Positions 45,056-52,660 of a stretch of 64,000 bases of DNA are shown here, in pieces. Both the position numbers and the translations under genes were made by a program. Each line of letters starts with the position of its first letter. Positions within the stretch are counted from its first letter, which is position 1. The notes below the pieces were generated by a model. That model had not been told where the DNA came from and did not search any database. It saw nothing but the letters and a program-made list of their open reading frames with translations. Source of the stretch: Acetobacterium wieringae (lineage in GTDB: Bacteria > Bacillota > Clostridia > Eubacteriales > Eubacteriaceae); assembly GCF_001766835.1 (NCBI RefSeq), contig NZ_LKEU01000010.1, forward strand, positions 62,001 through 126,000, given 5' to 3'.

Positions 45056-46120
45056 ATGACTGATCACGAACACTCACCTGACCGCAATGACGCCAAATCA
45101 GCTCATGACGAATTAAATTGGGCTGAACTGGAGCGAACTGAGGTCGACTCAAATCAAAACCACTCATCACCAATTGTTCCACCACCAAAAAAAAGCAAAA
45201 AAAAATTGATTATCATCCTGGCAATTGTTGGCAGTATTCTGATTCTTGGTGGCCTCACTTTTTTCCTGTACAATCAGTTTGCCTCAGCCAATCTGACCAG
45301 TGAAGAAAAAATTGAGAAAACCACCGATCAGGATGAACTAAAAAAACTCTATGACGAACTGCTCAGTTCCTATGCAACCTCCGGAAAATCCGAAGCTGAG
45401 ATTCTGGCCTTACTGGAACGGGCCGCCAAAGAAACCGGGGATCAAAGCTACATTCAAAACCAGGACAGCTATCTGGTTAAACCGCCCAGTTTCAACCTGG
45501 CTCCGGGCAGCTATGAGGGTACCCAAAACCTGGAAATCATCAAGGGTAACTCTGGTTATACGATTTATTATACCGTTGATGGCAATGTCCCCGACAAGAC
45601 CTCGCCAAAATACACCAGTGCCATTCCCCTACCCCTTGGCGAAACCACGGTTAAAGCCGTCGCAGTGAGCGATAAAGGCTTTTCCAGTGCAACGATTGAA
45701 GGAAAATACATCCTGACCGCCCCCCAAGCCAATACCCAGTCTGTGCTAACCCCGGAAGAATTCATTAACAAAATCTATGGCGTATGGTATAAAACCGATT
45801 ATGGCAATTCGTTGTCGATTTCTCAAACGACCTATACCGAGCACATCCCCAACCCTCTTAGCAATGCAACCAGTGATTATAGTGTTGTTTCAACCACTGA
45901 TAACGGCGGGACCATCAAGGTTCTTAATTTTACGGTTGAAGGCTACAATGCAGGTGATATCCTGATTGAATTTGATTTTGGAACCCCTGGTGATAATCAG
46001 ATGCGGCTCCGTCATGAAGGCAAACCCTGGTGGGACTATGCCGCTGCTGAATATATCGGTAGCGGTCAATATCATTTACCTTTCCAATTTGCCGGATCCG
46101 ATATTATTACCCTGAATTAG
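45056..46120 (+). CDS. Membrane-anchored protein with chitobiase-type C-terminal domain
   Basis: Starting at ATG 45056 (AAGGAGGGG upstream) the product has 354 residues: an acidic cytoplasmic N-terminus (1-43), a lysine-rich stop (45-50), one membrane helix (51-73) and an exterior part. Residues about 150-215 match the CHB_HEX_C Ig-like fold (GYTIYYTVDGNVPDKTSPKY, then TVKAVAVSDKGFSS). The last 130 residues form an unrecognised beta-rich domain with PWWDYAAAEYIGSG. No catalytic site is seen; surface binding is plausible. Confidence 0.75.
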   Translation: MTDHEHSPDRNDAKSAHDELNWAELERTEVDSNQNHSSPIVPPPKKSKKKLIIILAIVGSILILGGLTFFLYNQFASANLTSEEKIEKTTDQDELKKLYDELLSSYATSGKSEAEILALLERAAKETGDQSYIQNQDSYLVKPPSFNLAPGSYEGTQNLEIIKGNSGYTIYYTVDGNVPDKTSPKYTSAIPLPLGETTVKAVAVSDKGFSSATIEGKYILTAPQANTQSVLTPEEFINKIYGVWYKTDYGNSLSISQTTYTEHIPNPLSNATSDYSVVSTTDNGGTIKVLNFTVEGYNAGDILIEFDFGTPGDNQMRLRHEGKPWWDYAAAEYIGSGQYHLPFQFAGSDIITLN

Positions 46121-46138
46121 CGCACTACTGCCAATACT

Positions 46139-46170
46139 AAAAACTCCCAGTCGTATGACCGGGAGTTTTT
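46139..46170. terminator. Bidirectional terminator
   Basis: Perfect 10-base stem AAAAACTCCC / GGGAGTTTTT with a 12-base loop, T tract on both strands, between the convergent genes at 45056 and 46192. Confidence 0.88.
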
Positions 46171-46191
46171 CTGGGTTACAGTTATTAAATT

Positions 46192-47034
46192 CTATTCCAC
46201 ACTCCAGGCTTCCACATTAGGAATGGTGTTTTCCTCGCCGCCATCGGTGGTGTAGGTATAGAGGTATTCAACGGTACCCCAGACCGTTACCATTTGACCT
46301 TCAACCAGCGGTGCTTCACCCGAATTCAAGCGATAATAGACCTGAACCATCTGATTGGGATCATCATTGACATCCATGATAAAATCACAGAAGTATTGCT
46401 GATTTTCATAATTTTCATAAACCTGAAAAACCCGTCCTGTCATCTTGACTTTTTTTCCAGTTTCATTTTTGGCGTTATCAACGATTTCGGCGTAGGATAT
46501 TTCTGCGGTTTGCGCTTTAAACGGATCCAGGCGTACCTTTCGCTGAACCAGCGTCTCGTTATAGTAGCCCATATCAAAATCGCCTTCGTAAATCACCTCG
46601 CCATAATAGTTGTAAAGCGTACCCTGTCCGTCATAACGATTATCAGTGTAATTGCCATCATATATGAGATTCTTATTAAGATATTCTTGTCCCGGCCCAT
46701 TTAACAAATCATTCTGGTAGTAGCCTTCCTGCATAAACCCATCTTCCCAGACAGTTTGCCCGCTCCCCTGAAAATGACCTTGTTCCCATTCGCCCTCATA
46801 GGTCCAGGCCACTTCATCCTCGTCGGAAACAGTAAAGACACCATTCCCCTGGGGTAAACCTTTGACCAATTGACCCGTATAAGTGCCGGTTTTCTCACCA
46901 AACGACAAGGCCAGAGTGATTTCCTGATTTTTTACCGACTCTGACTTGTTGCCAAAAATTCCCGGGATCAGCGAACAGCCCGACAGGAACACGACTAAAC
47001 CAAGCATTGTCAGTAGCACCATTAATTTTTTCAT
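46192..47034 (-). CDS. MORN-repeat lipoprotein with OB-like C-terminus
   Basis: A 280-residue lipoprotein (lipobox LSGC, Cys20). Residues about 52-155 contain four to five MORN repeats of the YxGxxxxGxxxGxG type (YTGQLVKGLPQGNG, YEGEWEQGHFQGSG, YDGNYTDNRYDGQG). Residues about 185-265 look like an OB-fold (GKKVKMTGRVFQVYENY and GQMVTVWGTVEYLYTY). It is an exposed, membrane-anchored protein, possibly binding lipid or glycan. MORN-lipoproteins are common in Clostridia without known function. Confidence 0.8.
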   Translation of the reverse strand: MKKLMVLLTMLGLVVFLSGCSLIPGIFGNKSESVKNQEITLALSFGEKTGTYTGQLVKGLPQGNGVFTVSDEDEVAWTYEGEWEQGHFQGSGQTVWEDGFMQEGYYQNDLLNGPGQEYLNKNLIYDGNYTDNRYDGQGTLYNYYGEVIYEGDFDMGYYNETLVQRKVRLDPFKAQTAEISYAEIVDNAKNETGKKVKMTGRVFQVYENYENQQYFCDFIMDVNDDPNQMVQVYYRLNSGEAPLVEGQMVTVWGTVEYLYTYTTDGGEENTIPNVEAWSVE

Positions 47035-47087
47035 TACTTAACCACCTCTTTTCATTTTATCAGAACTATCCTTTTACCACCAAAAAA

Positions 47088-47849
47088 CTAATACTCCCAA
47101 CCCCGGCTATTCATTTCTTCAATGGCGCTGGCCACCAAATCGACAAAGATCTCAAGCATTTGCTCGCCTTTTTTTATGCTGGCTTTTGTGGGGTCGCCAG
47201 TGGCCCCAGTGGCCGTGAGTTCCTTGATATCCCAGATAATGTCAACCTTTTCATTGATCTTAATGACATTTTCCGGTACCTGGGATACCGCATCTTCCAG
47301 CTTGACCAGTTCCGGGCGTAGCGCCATCATAATCGAGGTTTCGCCTTCACCGCCATGGCCCAGGCCGTTCCAGACTTCAAAGCGGTCACCCATAATCGGA
47401 CCAACCTTGGTCCACCAGTCCGGCAGATACAAAAATTTTGCCTCCCGATGGCGATCCTTGACCTTATGGGCGGCTATTTCGAGCGCCGGAATATTACCGT
47501 CATGACCATTTAGAATATAAATGTGTTTGATGCCATTGTTAATCAGACTCTCAAAGATATCCTCGGCAATGGCAATCTCGGTTTCATAGCGCAAGGTGAT
47601 TGACATCGGGTAAGAGTTATAATGAATCGAAGTCCCAAAGGGAACGCAGGGTAGCACCACCACATTGTTAAGCTTCTGGGCCACTCGTTTGGCCACCTCG
47701 GAGGGCACAAAAAAGTCCGGCCCAAGGCAACAATGCCAGCCATGGCTCTCGCAGGATCCAAAGGTCACAATGGCGGTAACCTGATCGGCATTTTTTAACA
47801 GCTCCTGAACTTCCAGGGCGGTCATTTCGTTAAGCATTACCTTTTTCAT
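47088..47849 (-). CDS. Creatininase-family amidohydrolase
   Basis: ATG 47849 (AAAGGAATT upstream) gives 253 residues. The creatininase metal-site motifs are present: SCESHGWHCCLGPD (usual form GSxExHGxHLPxxTD), LNGHDGN and GHGGEGETS. The family includes creatininase, MftE-like peptidases and FAPy deformylases, so the activity is uncertain; the ESHGWHCCLG variant is unusual. A longer frame to 47912 enters a palindromic element and lacks a ribosome-binding site. Its neighbours do not suggest a pathway. Confidence 0.8.
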   Translation of the reverse strand: MKKVMLNEMTALEVQELLKNADQVTAIVTFGSCESHGWHCCLGPDFFVPSEVAKRVAQKLNNVVVLPCVPFGTSIHYNSYPMSITLRYETEIAIAEDIFESLINNGIKHIYILNGHDGNIPALEIAAHKVKDRHREAKFLYLPDWWTKVGPIMGDRFEVWNGLGHGGEGETSIMMALRPELVKLEDAVSQVPENVIKINEKVDIIWDIKELTATGATGDPTKASIKKGEQMLEIFVDLVASAIEEMNSRGWEY

Positions 47850-47903
47850 TATAAAATTCCTTTCAATCAAATTGTTTCTTAGACTTTTGCACAAGTGCCG
47901 TGA

Positions 47904-48011
47904 GCTTCGCATTCAGTTTCGCACGAAACAATTTTTACACTGTACGTCGTACAGGCTATCGCCTGTTCGCCTACACGTTACAAAATTGTTTGTGGAAACT
48001 AAACGCAAAGC
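47904..48011. repeat. Complex palindromic element upstream of the creatininase-family gene
   Basis: About 108 bp. The outer arms GCTTCGCATTCAGTTTC and GAAACTAAACGCAAAGC are an imperfect inverted repeat. Next come AAACAATTTT / AAAATTGTTT, and inside are two small hairpins, CTGTAC-GTC-GTACAG (47940-47954) and AGGC-TATC-GCCT (47953-47964). It is not the same family as the GTACCGAC elements but has a similar nested design. No other copy is in the window. Confidence 0.6.
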
Positions 48012-48113
48012 AATTTTTGATCAACTCTTTTGAATTTTAGAATTGCTTAAATAGATTCTGATTTATATTTACCCACTTTTTCACCAGTCAGTTGTTGTGA
48101 ATAAAGATTTTTA

Positions 48114-48827
48114 TTAAATCCGGTCAGCTTCAACCAGTAGTTTCAGCTGGTCTAAAAAAGCTGCCATCCAGAGATTGTCCTGAAGGATGTATTCCGGGTG
48201 GGCCATGACTTCCTCCGGCCGCTGTACAAAATCACTGGGGATCATTTCATCGCCGCAATTTTTAATCAGATCTTTAATAATTGCCTGGGTATTTTCCAGA
48301 TGAAACTGAAAGCCAAAAACCCGTTTCTGGTAGACGAAGGCCTGGTTTTGACAGGCGGCACTGGCTGCAATGACGGTGGCCTCCGGCGGCAACTCGACAA
48401 AGGTGTCCCCATGCCAGTGAAACACGACTGGATTGTCCGGGAAAAAGGCAAACAGTGGCGATGCTTTGGCTTCTTCAAAAAACGTGATCGGAAACCAACC
48501 GATTTCTTTTTGCTTATTTTTCACAACCTTCCCGCCGATGATATCCGCAATCAACTGACTGCCGAGACACAGTCCTAGGACTACCTTGTTGGCTTCAATA
48601 GCGGCTTTAATGAATGCTTTTTCGGCCTTCAGCCAGGGGTATTGCGCTTCTTCATAAATGTTCATCGGCCCCCCCATCACCACCAGCCAATCAAAATCAC
48701 TCACCTCCGGCAGCGCTTCATCGTTATACAATTGTGTCGCAGTGACGGGATAATTGTTGGCTTGGGCCCATTTTAGAATACTGCCGGGATTTTCAAAGGC
48801 GACGTGCTGTAAATAGTGAATTCTCAT
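48114..48827 (-). CDS. Class I glutamine amidotransferase-like protein
   Basis: A 237-residue GATase1 domain protein with the nucleophile Cys87 in LGLCLGSQLIAD, the His in FQFHLEN and VVMGGPMNIYEE near the N-terminus. It resembles the stand-alone GMP-synthase-like amidotransferases (such as gamma-glutamyl-amine hydrolases), with no synthase domain attached. The substrate is unknown. TAGGAAGG precedes the ATG. It has its own likely promoter (48872-48898), so it need not depend on the riboswitch further upstream. Confidence 0.85.
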   Translation of the reverse strand: MRIHYLQHVAFENPGSILKWAQANNYPVTATQLYNDEALPEVSDFDWLVVMGGPMNIYEEAQYPWLKAEKAFIKAAIEANKVVLGLCLGSQLIADIIGGKVVKNKQKEIGWFPITFFEEAKASPLFAFFPDNPVVFHWHGDTFVELPPEATVIAASAACQNQAFVYQKRVFGFQFHLENTQAIIKDLIKNCGDEMIPSDFVQRPEEVMAHPEYILQDNLWMAAFLDQLKLLVEADRI

Positions 48828-48871
48828 CTGTGACCTTCCTATCTGAATAGTTATCAGTATTTTTTATAGCA

Positions 48872-48898
48872 AGTATACCATTTTCGGCGCTTTTTCAA
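48872..48898 (-). promoter_or_regulatory. Possible promoter of the amidotransferase gene
   Basis: Minus-strand TTGAAA (48893-48898) and TATACT (48872-48877) are separated by 15 bases, shorter than ideal; shifting the -35 by one base gives TTTGAA with 16. A TATAAA follows downstream as another possible -10. Confidence 0.4.
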
Positions 48899-48926
48899 AA
48901 ATATTTTTTATTAAAAGAAATTTATT

Positions 48927-48972
48927 CCAATAAAAAAAGCGCATCCATAAGAAAATGCACTTCTTTTATTGG
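48927..48972 (-). terminator. Terminator closing the orphan riboswitch unit
   Basis: Minus strand: CCAATAAAAGAAGTGCAT pairs with ATGCGCTTTTTTTATTGG around a 10-base loop, with a run of seven T in the 3' arm. It lies between the twin-hairpin region and the amidotransferase gene. Confidence 0.65.
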
Positions 48973-49212
48973 TGCTCAAATTTTTGGCCAGAAAAATCTA
49001 AGCAGAGGAATAATGTTTTCTATCAAAAATGTAAATTAATGAAAGCAAGGTAAATTCGGGGATGTCACACACCATCCCCGAGGAAGGGTATTAAATACTG
49101 ACTTGGAGATGTCCCTTTATTCGAAGAGATTCTAAAATTGGCTAGGAGAAAGTAACCAACTGCCGGAAATCACACACTTCCCGGTTCGCTTGCGATCGTC
49201 ACCGACGGCAAG
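48973..49212 (-). ncRNA. Putative B12-controlled noncoding RNA body with twin hairpins
   Basis: About 240 bases between the riboswitch terminator and the next terminator, with no ORF of useful size on the minus strand. It contains two hairpins with the identical minus-strand octaloop GTGTGTGA: 49163-49184 (7-bp stem CCGGGAA / TTTCCGG, one G-T pair) and 49057-49080 (8-bp stem CGGGGATG / CATCCCCG). A third stem, CTTGC-CGTC-GGT-GACG-ATC-GCAAG, precedes them. Either a regulatory RNA or a repeat remnant; expression is inferred. Confidence 0.4.
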
Positions 49213-49245
49213 ACGAAAAAAAATCCTTCTCCAACGGAGAAGGAT
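49213..49245 (-). terminator. Terminator linked to the orphan cobalamin riboswitch
   Basis: Minus strand: perfect stem ATCCTTCTCC / GGAGAAGGAT with a GTT loop, followed by TTTTTTT. It lies about 75 bases after the B12 box. Confidence 0.88.
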
Positions 49246-49317
49246 AAAAGAATCATACTTACAAATCTAAATATAATGCTCTTAAAGTCCTCTAAATCGG
49301 AGGTTGTTAAGAAATCA

Positions 49318-49475
49318 CTACAAACAGGTCTTCTGGCTCAACAATCAACTTTCCATCTCCCTTCCCGCTAATTTCTTAACAGTGGCTATGAGACGGTCAT
49401 CATGTTTTACAGCTGCGATTACAGCAAAGGATTTACACCTTTTTCCCTTGAATATAGGACAAGTTCACTATTTAA
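49318..49475 (-). ncRNA. Cobalamin riboswitch without an adjacent gene
   Basis: Minus-strand blocks in order: AAGGGAAAAAGGTGTAAATC, then CCTTTGCTGTAATCGCAGCT, then GCCACTG, CGGGAAGGGAGATGG and the B12 box TGAGCCAGAAGACCTG. This is a complete aptamer core. It has its own promoter (49484-49512) and terminator (49213-49245). The nearest gene downstream on this strand starts about 490 bases later, beyond a second terminator. Confidence 0.9.
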
Positions 49476-49483
49476 TTGAATTC

Positions 49484-49512
49484 ATTCTACACGAAAAACT
49501 GCTGCTTGTCAA
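49484..49512 (-). promoter_or_regulatory. Strong promoter of the orphan riboswitch unit
   Basis: Minus strand TTGACA (49507-49512), 17 bases, TAGAAT (49484-49489), a near-consensus SigA promoter ending directly before the aptamer. Its -35 lies in the loop of the terminator of the cbiT operon. Confidence 0.75.
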
Positions 49513-49522
49513 TAGCAGTTTT
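49494..49522 (-). terminator. Terminator of the second corrinoid operon
   Basis: Minus strand AAAACTGCT / AGCAGTTTTT around a 10-base loop that contains TTGACA, 61 bases after the cbiT stop. Confidence 0.65.
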
Positions 49523-49583
49523 GCAGTAATTCCGAAACTATCGCAAGCTTACCGATCAGTTTCACATATACCGAAACTGTTGT

Positions 49584-50162
49584 TTACTTCACATCGCCGG
49601 TGATAATAAAAATTGGGTTGGCGGCCTTCAGCATCGTTAAACCACCGATGCCTTCGCCCCGGCTGATCCCTACCTGAATCAATTCCACATTCTGGAAATA
49701 CTGGTTCATCAGGGTGGTGGCCTGGGCGGCGTTCTCCAGGGTAACGAAGTTGGCAATGACCCGGCCGCCGGGGCGGGTATTGGCCGTGCACCACTGGAAC
49801 AGACCTTCCATATTACCACCGGAGCCACCGATGATGACCCGGTCCACTGGTTCTTTGATTTCGGCCAGTGCTTCCGGTGCTTTACCGGGAATAATCACCA
49901 CATGGTCGGCGTGAAAATGTTCTTTGTTTTTTTGGACCAGTTCCAGCGCCGTTTCCTTGGCTTCCACGGCGTAGACCTTACCCTGGTCGGCGGCATAGGC
50001 CGCTTCCATGGTGAGACCGCCAGTGCCGGCGCCGATATCTACTACGACATCGCCAGGTTCAATCCCCAGCAATGAAATGGTCAGGATGCGGATTTCTCGT
50101 TTGGTCATTGGGGCCTTACCCCGAATAAAGGCCTCGTCTTTATATCCTGCTATCTTACTCAT
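49584..50162 (-). CDS. cbiT: Cobalt-precorrin-6B C15-methyltransferase (decarboxylating) CbiT
   Basis: A 192-residue Rossmann SAM methyltransferase with motif I VVVDIGAGTGGLTMEAA (38-54), the N-terminal IRGKAPMTKREIR typical of CbiT and VIIGGSGGNMEGL. It methylates C15 and decarboxylates the C12 acetate. CbiE and CbiT are separate here (fused as CobL elsewhere) and their genes overlap by eight bases. Last gene of operon 2. Confidence 0.95.
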   Translation of the reverse strand: MSKIAGYKDEAFIRGKAPMTKREIRILTISLLGIEPGDVVVDIGAGTGGLTMEAAYAADQGKVYAVEAKETALELVQKNKEHFHADHVVIIPGKAPEALAEIKEPVDRVIIGGSGGNMEGLFQWCTANTRPGGRVIANFVTLENAAQATTLMNQYFQNVELIQVGISRGEGIGGLTMLKAANPIFIITGDVK

Positions 50163-50781
50163 TGATTACCACCACGACTGCCAGTCCTTCCTCCTGATAG
50201 CTCAGGGCTTCTGCCACGGTTAGGCGGGTTATCTTTTCGTTGGGATAGGATAACTCCTCGCCCACATAAAGGATGCTGTTTTCACAACCGGCCGCTTGAA
50301 GGATTCCGGCAATGAATGCGGTATTATTATTTTTGTCGGTGAGAATGCCCAGCTTTTTATTTTCCGCCAGGGCGGCGGCTAAATCCTGATCCCGGCCGTG
50401 AAGGCTCATCAGTTTGGCATCCTCCCAACTGATGGCCAGTTTGGCAAAAAAATACTGCAGCGAACTGATCCCCGGGATACAGACGATGTCCTTTTCCGGC
50501 ACCACTTTTTTGGCATAGGCCAACAGACTGTAAAAGCCACAATCGCCGGAAACTACCAGCGCGGTTTTCCGGCTCTGGTAGCCCTTAGCAACCTTTTCCA
50601 TCAGCTCGCTCAGCGGGGTTCCCTTGCCGATAAAAAGCATTTCTTTACCACTGGCATCAAAGCTTTCGGCGTGGCGGGTGCCACAGAGAATCACTTCGGC
50701 GGCGGCAATTTCTTTTAAGGCGATGGGCAATATATAATCCGGATGTCCCGGTCCCAGTCCAATAATTTTTAATGGGTACAT
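50155..50781 (-). CDS. cbiE: Cobalt-precorrin-7 C5-methyltransferase CbiE
   Basis: A 208-residue tetrapyrrole methylase with the N-terminus IIGLGPGHPDYILPIA (5-20), VVSGDCGFYSLLAYAKK (77-93) and PGISSLQYFFAKL (103-115), the CbiE subfamily pattern. It acts with CbiT. The start overlaps the cbiD 3' end by 13 bases. Confidence 0.94.
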   Translation of the reverse strand: MYPLKIIGLGPGHPDYILPIALKEIAAAEVILCGTRHAESFDASGKEMLFIGKGTPLSELMEKVAKGYQSRKTALVVSGDCGFYSLLAYAKKVVPEKDIVCIPGISSLQYFFAKLAISWEDAKLMSLHGRDQDLAAALAENKKLGILTDKNNNTAFIAGILQAAGCENSILYVGEELSYPNEKITRLTVAEALSYQEEGLAVVVVINE

Positions 50782-51914
50782 AATCGTTTCCTCAACTCTT
50801 CTGCGTCTTTGCTTTGTCCTAAAAAGCCATGGATCTTGGAAAACAGCACCACTTCGATATCAATAGTGCCATAAACCCGATCAGTGACTTTCTTCTTTAC
50901 CACTTCGGCCAGCTGATTAAAATAGTCCGGCAGATTTTCGGCCAGGATTATATCGGTGGCTTCGTCGGTAGTTTTGGCGGCCATGATTTTTGCCATGGTA
51001 TCCCGGGATGCACCCAGGATACCGGCATGGGCGGTCAGAATCTCCATCCGGCCATCAGCCACGCTGCTGTGGGTATTAAATATTCCGCCCGCTACCTTGA
51101 CCAGCTTACCCAGATGGCCGATCAAAAGAATTTTATCAAAACCCATCCGTTCCGCCTCATCCAGCATAAAGCCGATAAAGTTGCTGGTCTTAACCAGCAC
51201 ATCTTCATTAAGCCCCAGTTCCTCCGAAAAATCTTTGCCATAGTTACCAGGCACAAAGATGATTTCTTTAAAGCCCTTGGCATGAAGCACCGAGAGTTCC
51301 AGTTTCAATGAAGCTTTCCAGGCCTCTTCGCTCATGGGTTCCACAATTCCGGTGGTACCGATAATCGACAACCCGCCTTCAATTCCCAGCTTGGGATTAA
51401 AGGTGCGCTTGGCCAATTCCACCCCCTGGGGAATTGACAGCTCTACCTGCCAGCCTTTGGGCAAATCGGACCGGTGCTTGACGGCGTCAGAATCCAGAAC
51501 CGCACGAATTTCCTGGGTGATCATCTCTCTGGGAGTGGGATTAATGGCCGGTTGGCCCGGGGGGATGCTCAGTCCCACCGAGGTCACCGTCCCAACGCCA
51601 ATGCCAGCAATAAAAGTGATCCCGGCCTGATCAGATGGGATCACCTTTGCAAAAATCTTAATGCCATTGGTCACATCCGGATCATCGCCAGCGTCTTTAA
51701 CTACCGAACAGGACGCTTCACACTCGGAAAAAGTCTGATCATGGAGCACCAGATCGAGGGGCCAGCCTTTGGGCGTATTGATTTTTACCGTGTCCCATTT
51801 CTGTTGATTTAATAACATCAGCAGGGCGGCTTTGGCGGCCGCCGTGGCGCAGGAACCGGTGGTATAACCATAACGCATTATTTTGCCATTTTTTTCAACG
51901 GTTTTGTTAAACAT
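50769..51914 (-). CDS. cbiD: Cobalt-precorrin-5B C1-methyltransferase CbiD
   Basis: CbiD methylates C1 of the corrin ring in the anaerobic route. The start at ATG 51914 (six bases after GGGAGG) gives 381 residues; a GTG two codons upstream is less likely. Hallmark N-terminus RYGYTTGSCATAAAKAAL, followed by KDAGDDPDVTNG, GVGTVTSVGLSIPPGQPAINP and SIIGTTGIVEPMSEEAW. Confidence 0.95.
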   Translation of the reverse strand: MFNKTVEKNGKIMRYGYTTGSCATAAAKAALLMLLNQQKWDTVKINTPKGWPLDLVLHDQTFSECEASCSVVKDAGDDPDVTNGIKIFAKVIPSDQAGITFIAGIGVGTVTSVGLSIPPGQPAINPTPREMITQEIRAVLDSDAVKHRSDLPKGWQVELSIPQGVELAKRTFNPKLGIEGGLSIIGTTGIVEPMSEEAWKASLKLELSVLHAKGFKEIIFVPGNYGKDFSEELGLNEDVLVKTSNFIGFMLDEAERMGFDKILLIGHLGKLVKVAGGIFNTHSSVADGRMEILTAHAGILGASRDTMAKIMAAKTTDEATDIILAENLPDYFNQLAEVVKKKVTDRVYGTIDIEVVLFSKIHGFLGQSKDAEELRKRLCTH

Positions 51915-51926
51915 CAACACCCTCCC

Positions 51927-52658
51927 TTACTGAAGGGGATAATTCTTTTTGATTAATAAGGTTGATAAGTAAGGGATCTTACCTTTTAATACCTCAATAT
52001 CCCGAACCACCTGCTGGGTTTCCATGCCGATGTTGGACACCAGCACAAAACTTTTCTCCAGCCCCCGGGCTTCCAGCTCCGCTGCCATCCAGGCATTGTT
52101 GGCAGAAATTTTCATCACCACAATGTTCTGGTGGGCATCCAGGATCGCCCGGATTTCTTCCACCGGCTGGGTCATGGCCACAATCCCCAGTGATTCTTCG
52201 CCCTGGGTCAGGGGAATGTTCAGTTGGGCCCCCAGATTACAAAATGATGGCACCCCGGACAGGGTGATCACGTCAATATCCCGTTCTAACAAGTATTCCA
52301 TCACATAAGAATAGGTGCTGAAAACCATCGGGTCACCCAGGGTAATAAAAGCGACATCTTTGCCCTGATTTAAGAGCACTTCAATTTCGTCGGCGTTTTG
52401 CTGCCATTGTTTTTCCAATGCTTCCCGTTCCTGAGACAGGGAAATCATCGGGAAGTTCATCTCAATCACCTTGGAAAGATCGGAAATGTGACTTTTAACA
52501 ATTTCAAAGGCCACACTGGTGCTGCCCATTTTTTTTACCGGCGTAATCACTGCATCACAGGCATCCAGAACTTTAGCCGCCTTAACAGTAAGCAGATCCG
52601 GATCTCCGGGACCAACCCCGATACCATAAAAAATTCCTTTTTTTGATTCTGTCATCAT
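51927..52658 (-). CDS. cbiL: Cobalt-precorrin-2 C20-methyltransferase CbiL
   Basis: A methylase of about 243 residues with the CbiL start FYGIGVGPGDPDLLTVKAAK, AFITLGDPMVFSTYSYV and VTLSGVPSFCNLGAQL-like ITLSGVPSFCNLGAQ. The start is placed at ATG 52658 or 52655, nine or twelve bases after GGGAAGGGA; the in-frame ATG at 52667 is too close to that site. It overlaps or abuts cbiC. Confidence 0.93.
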   Translation of the reverse strand: MMTESKKGIFYGIGVGPGDPDLLTVKAAKVLDACDAVITPVKKMGSTSVAFEIVKSHISDLSKVIEMNFPMISLSQEREALEKQWQQNADEIEVLLNQGKDVAFITLGDPMVFSTYSYVMEYLLERDIDVITLSGVPSFCNLGAQLNIPLTQGEESLGIVAMTQPVEEIRAILDAHQNIVVMKISANNAWMAAELEARGLEKSFVLVSNIGMETQQVVRDIEVLKGKIPYLSTLLIKKNYPLQ

Positions 52659-52660
52659 CC

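Noticed and set aside
44913..45188. 91-codon minus-strand frame overlapping the start of the gene at 45056
   Set aside because: No ribosome-binding site or recognisable protein; the plus-strand gene has a strong ribosome-binding site, a membrane anchor and a known domain.
49057..49184. Twin hairpins as ANTAR-protein binding sites, as in EutX/Rli55
   Set aside because: ANTAR elements need two adjacent hairpins with six-base loops of the form AxxGxx. Here the loops are GTGTGTGA and the hairpins are 82 bases apart.
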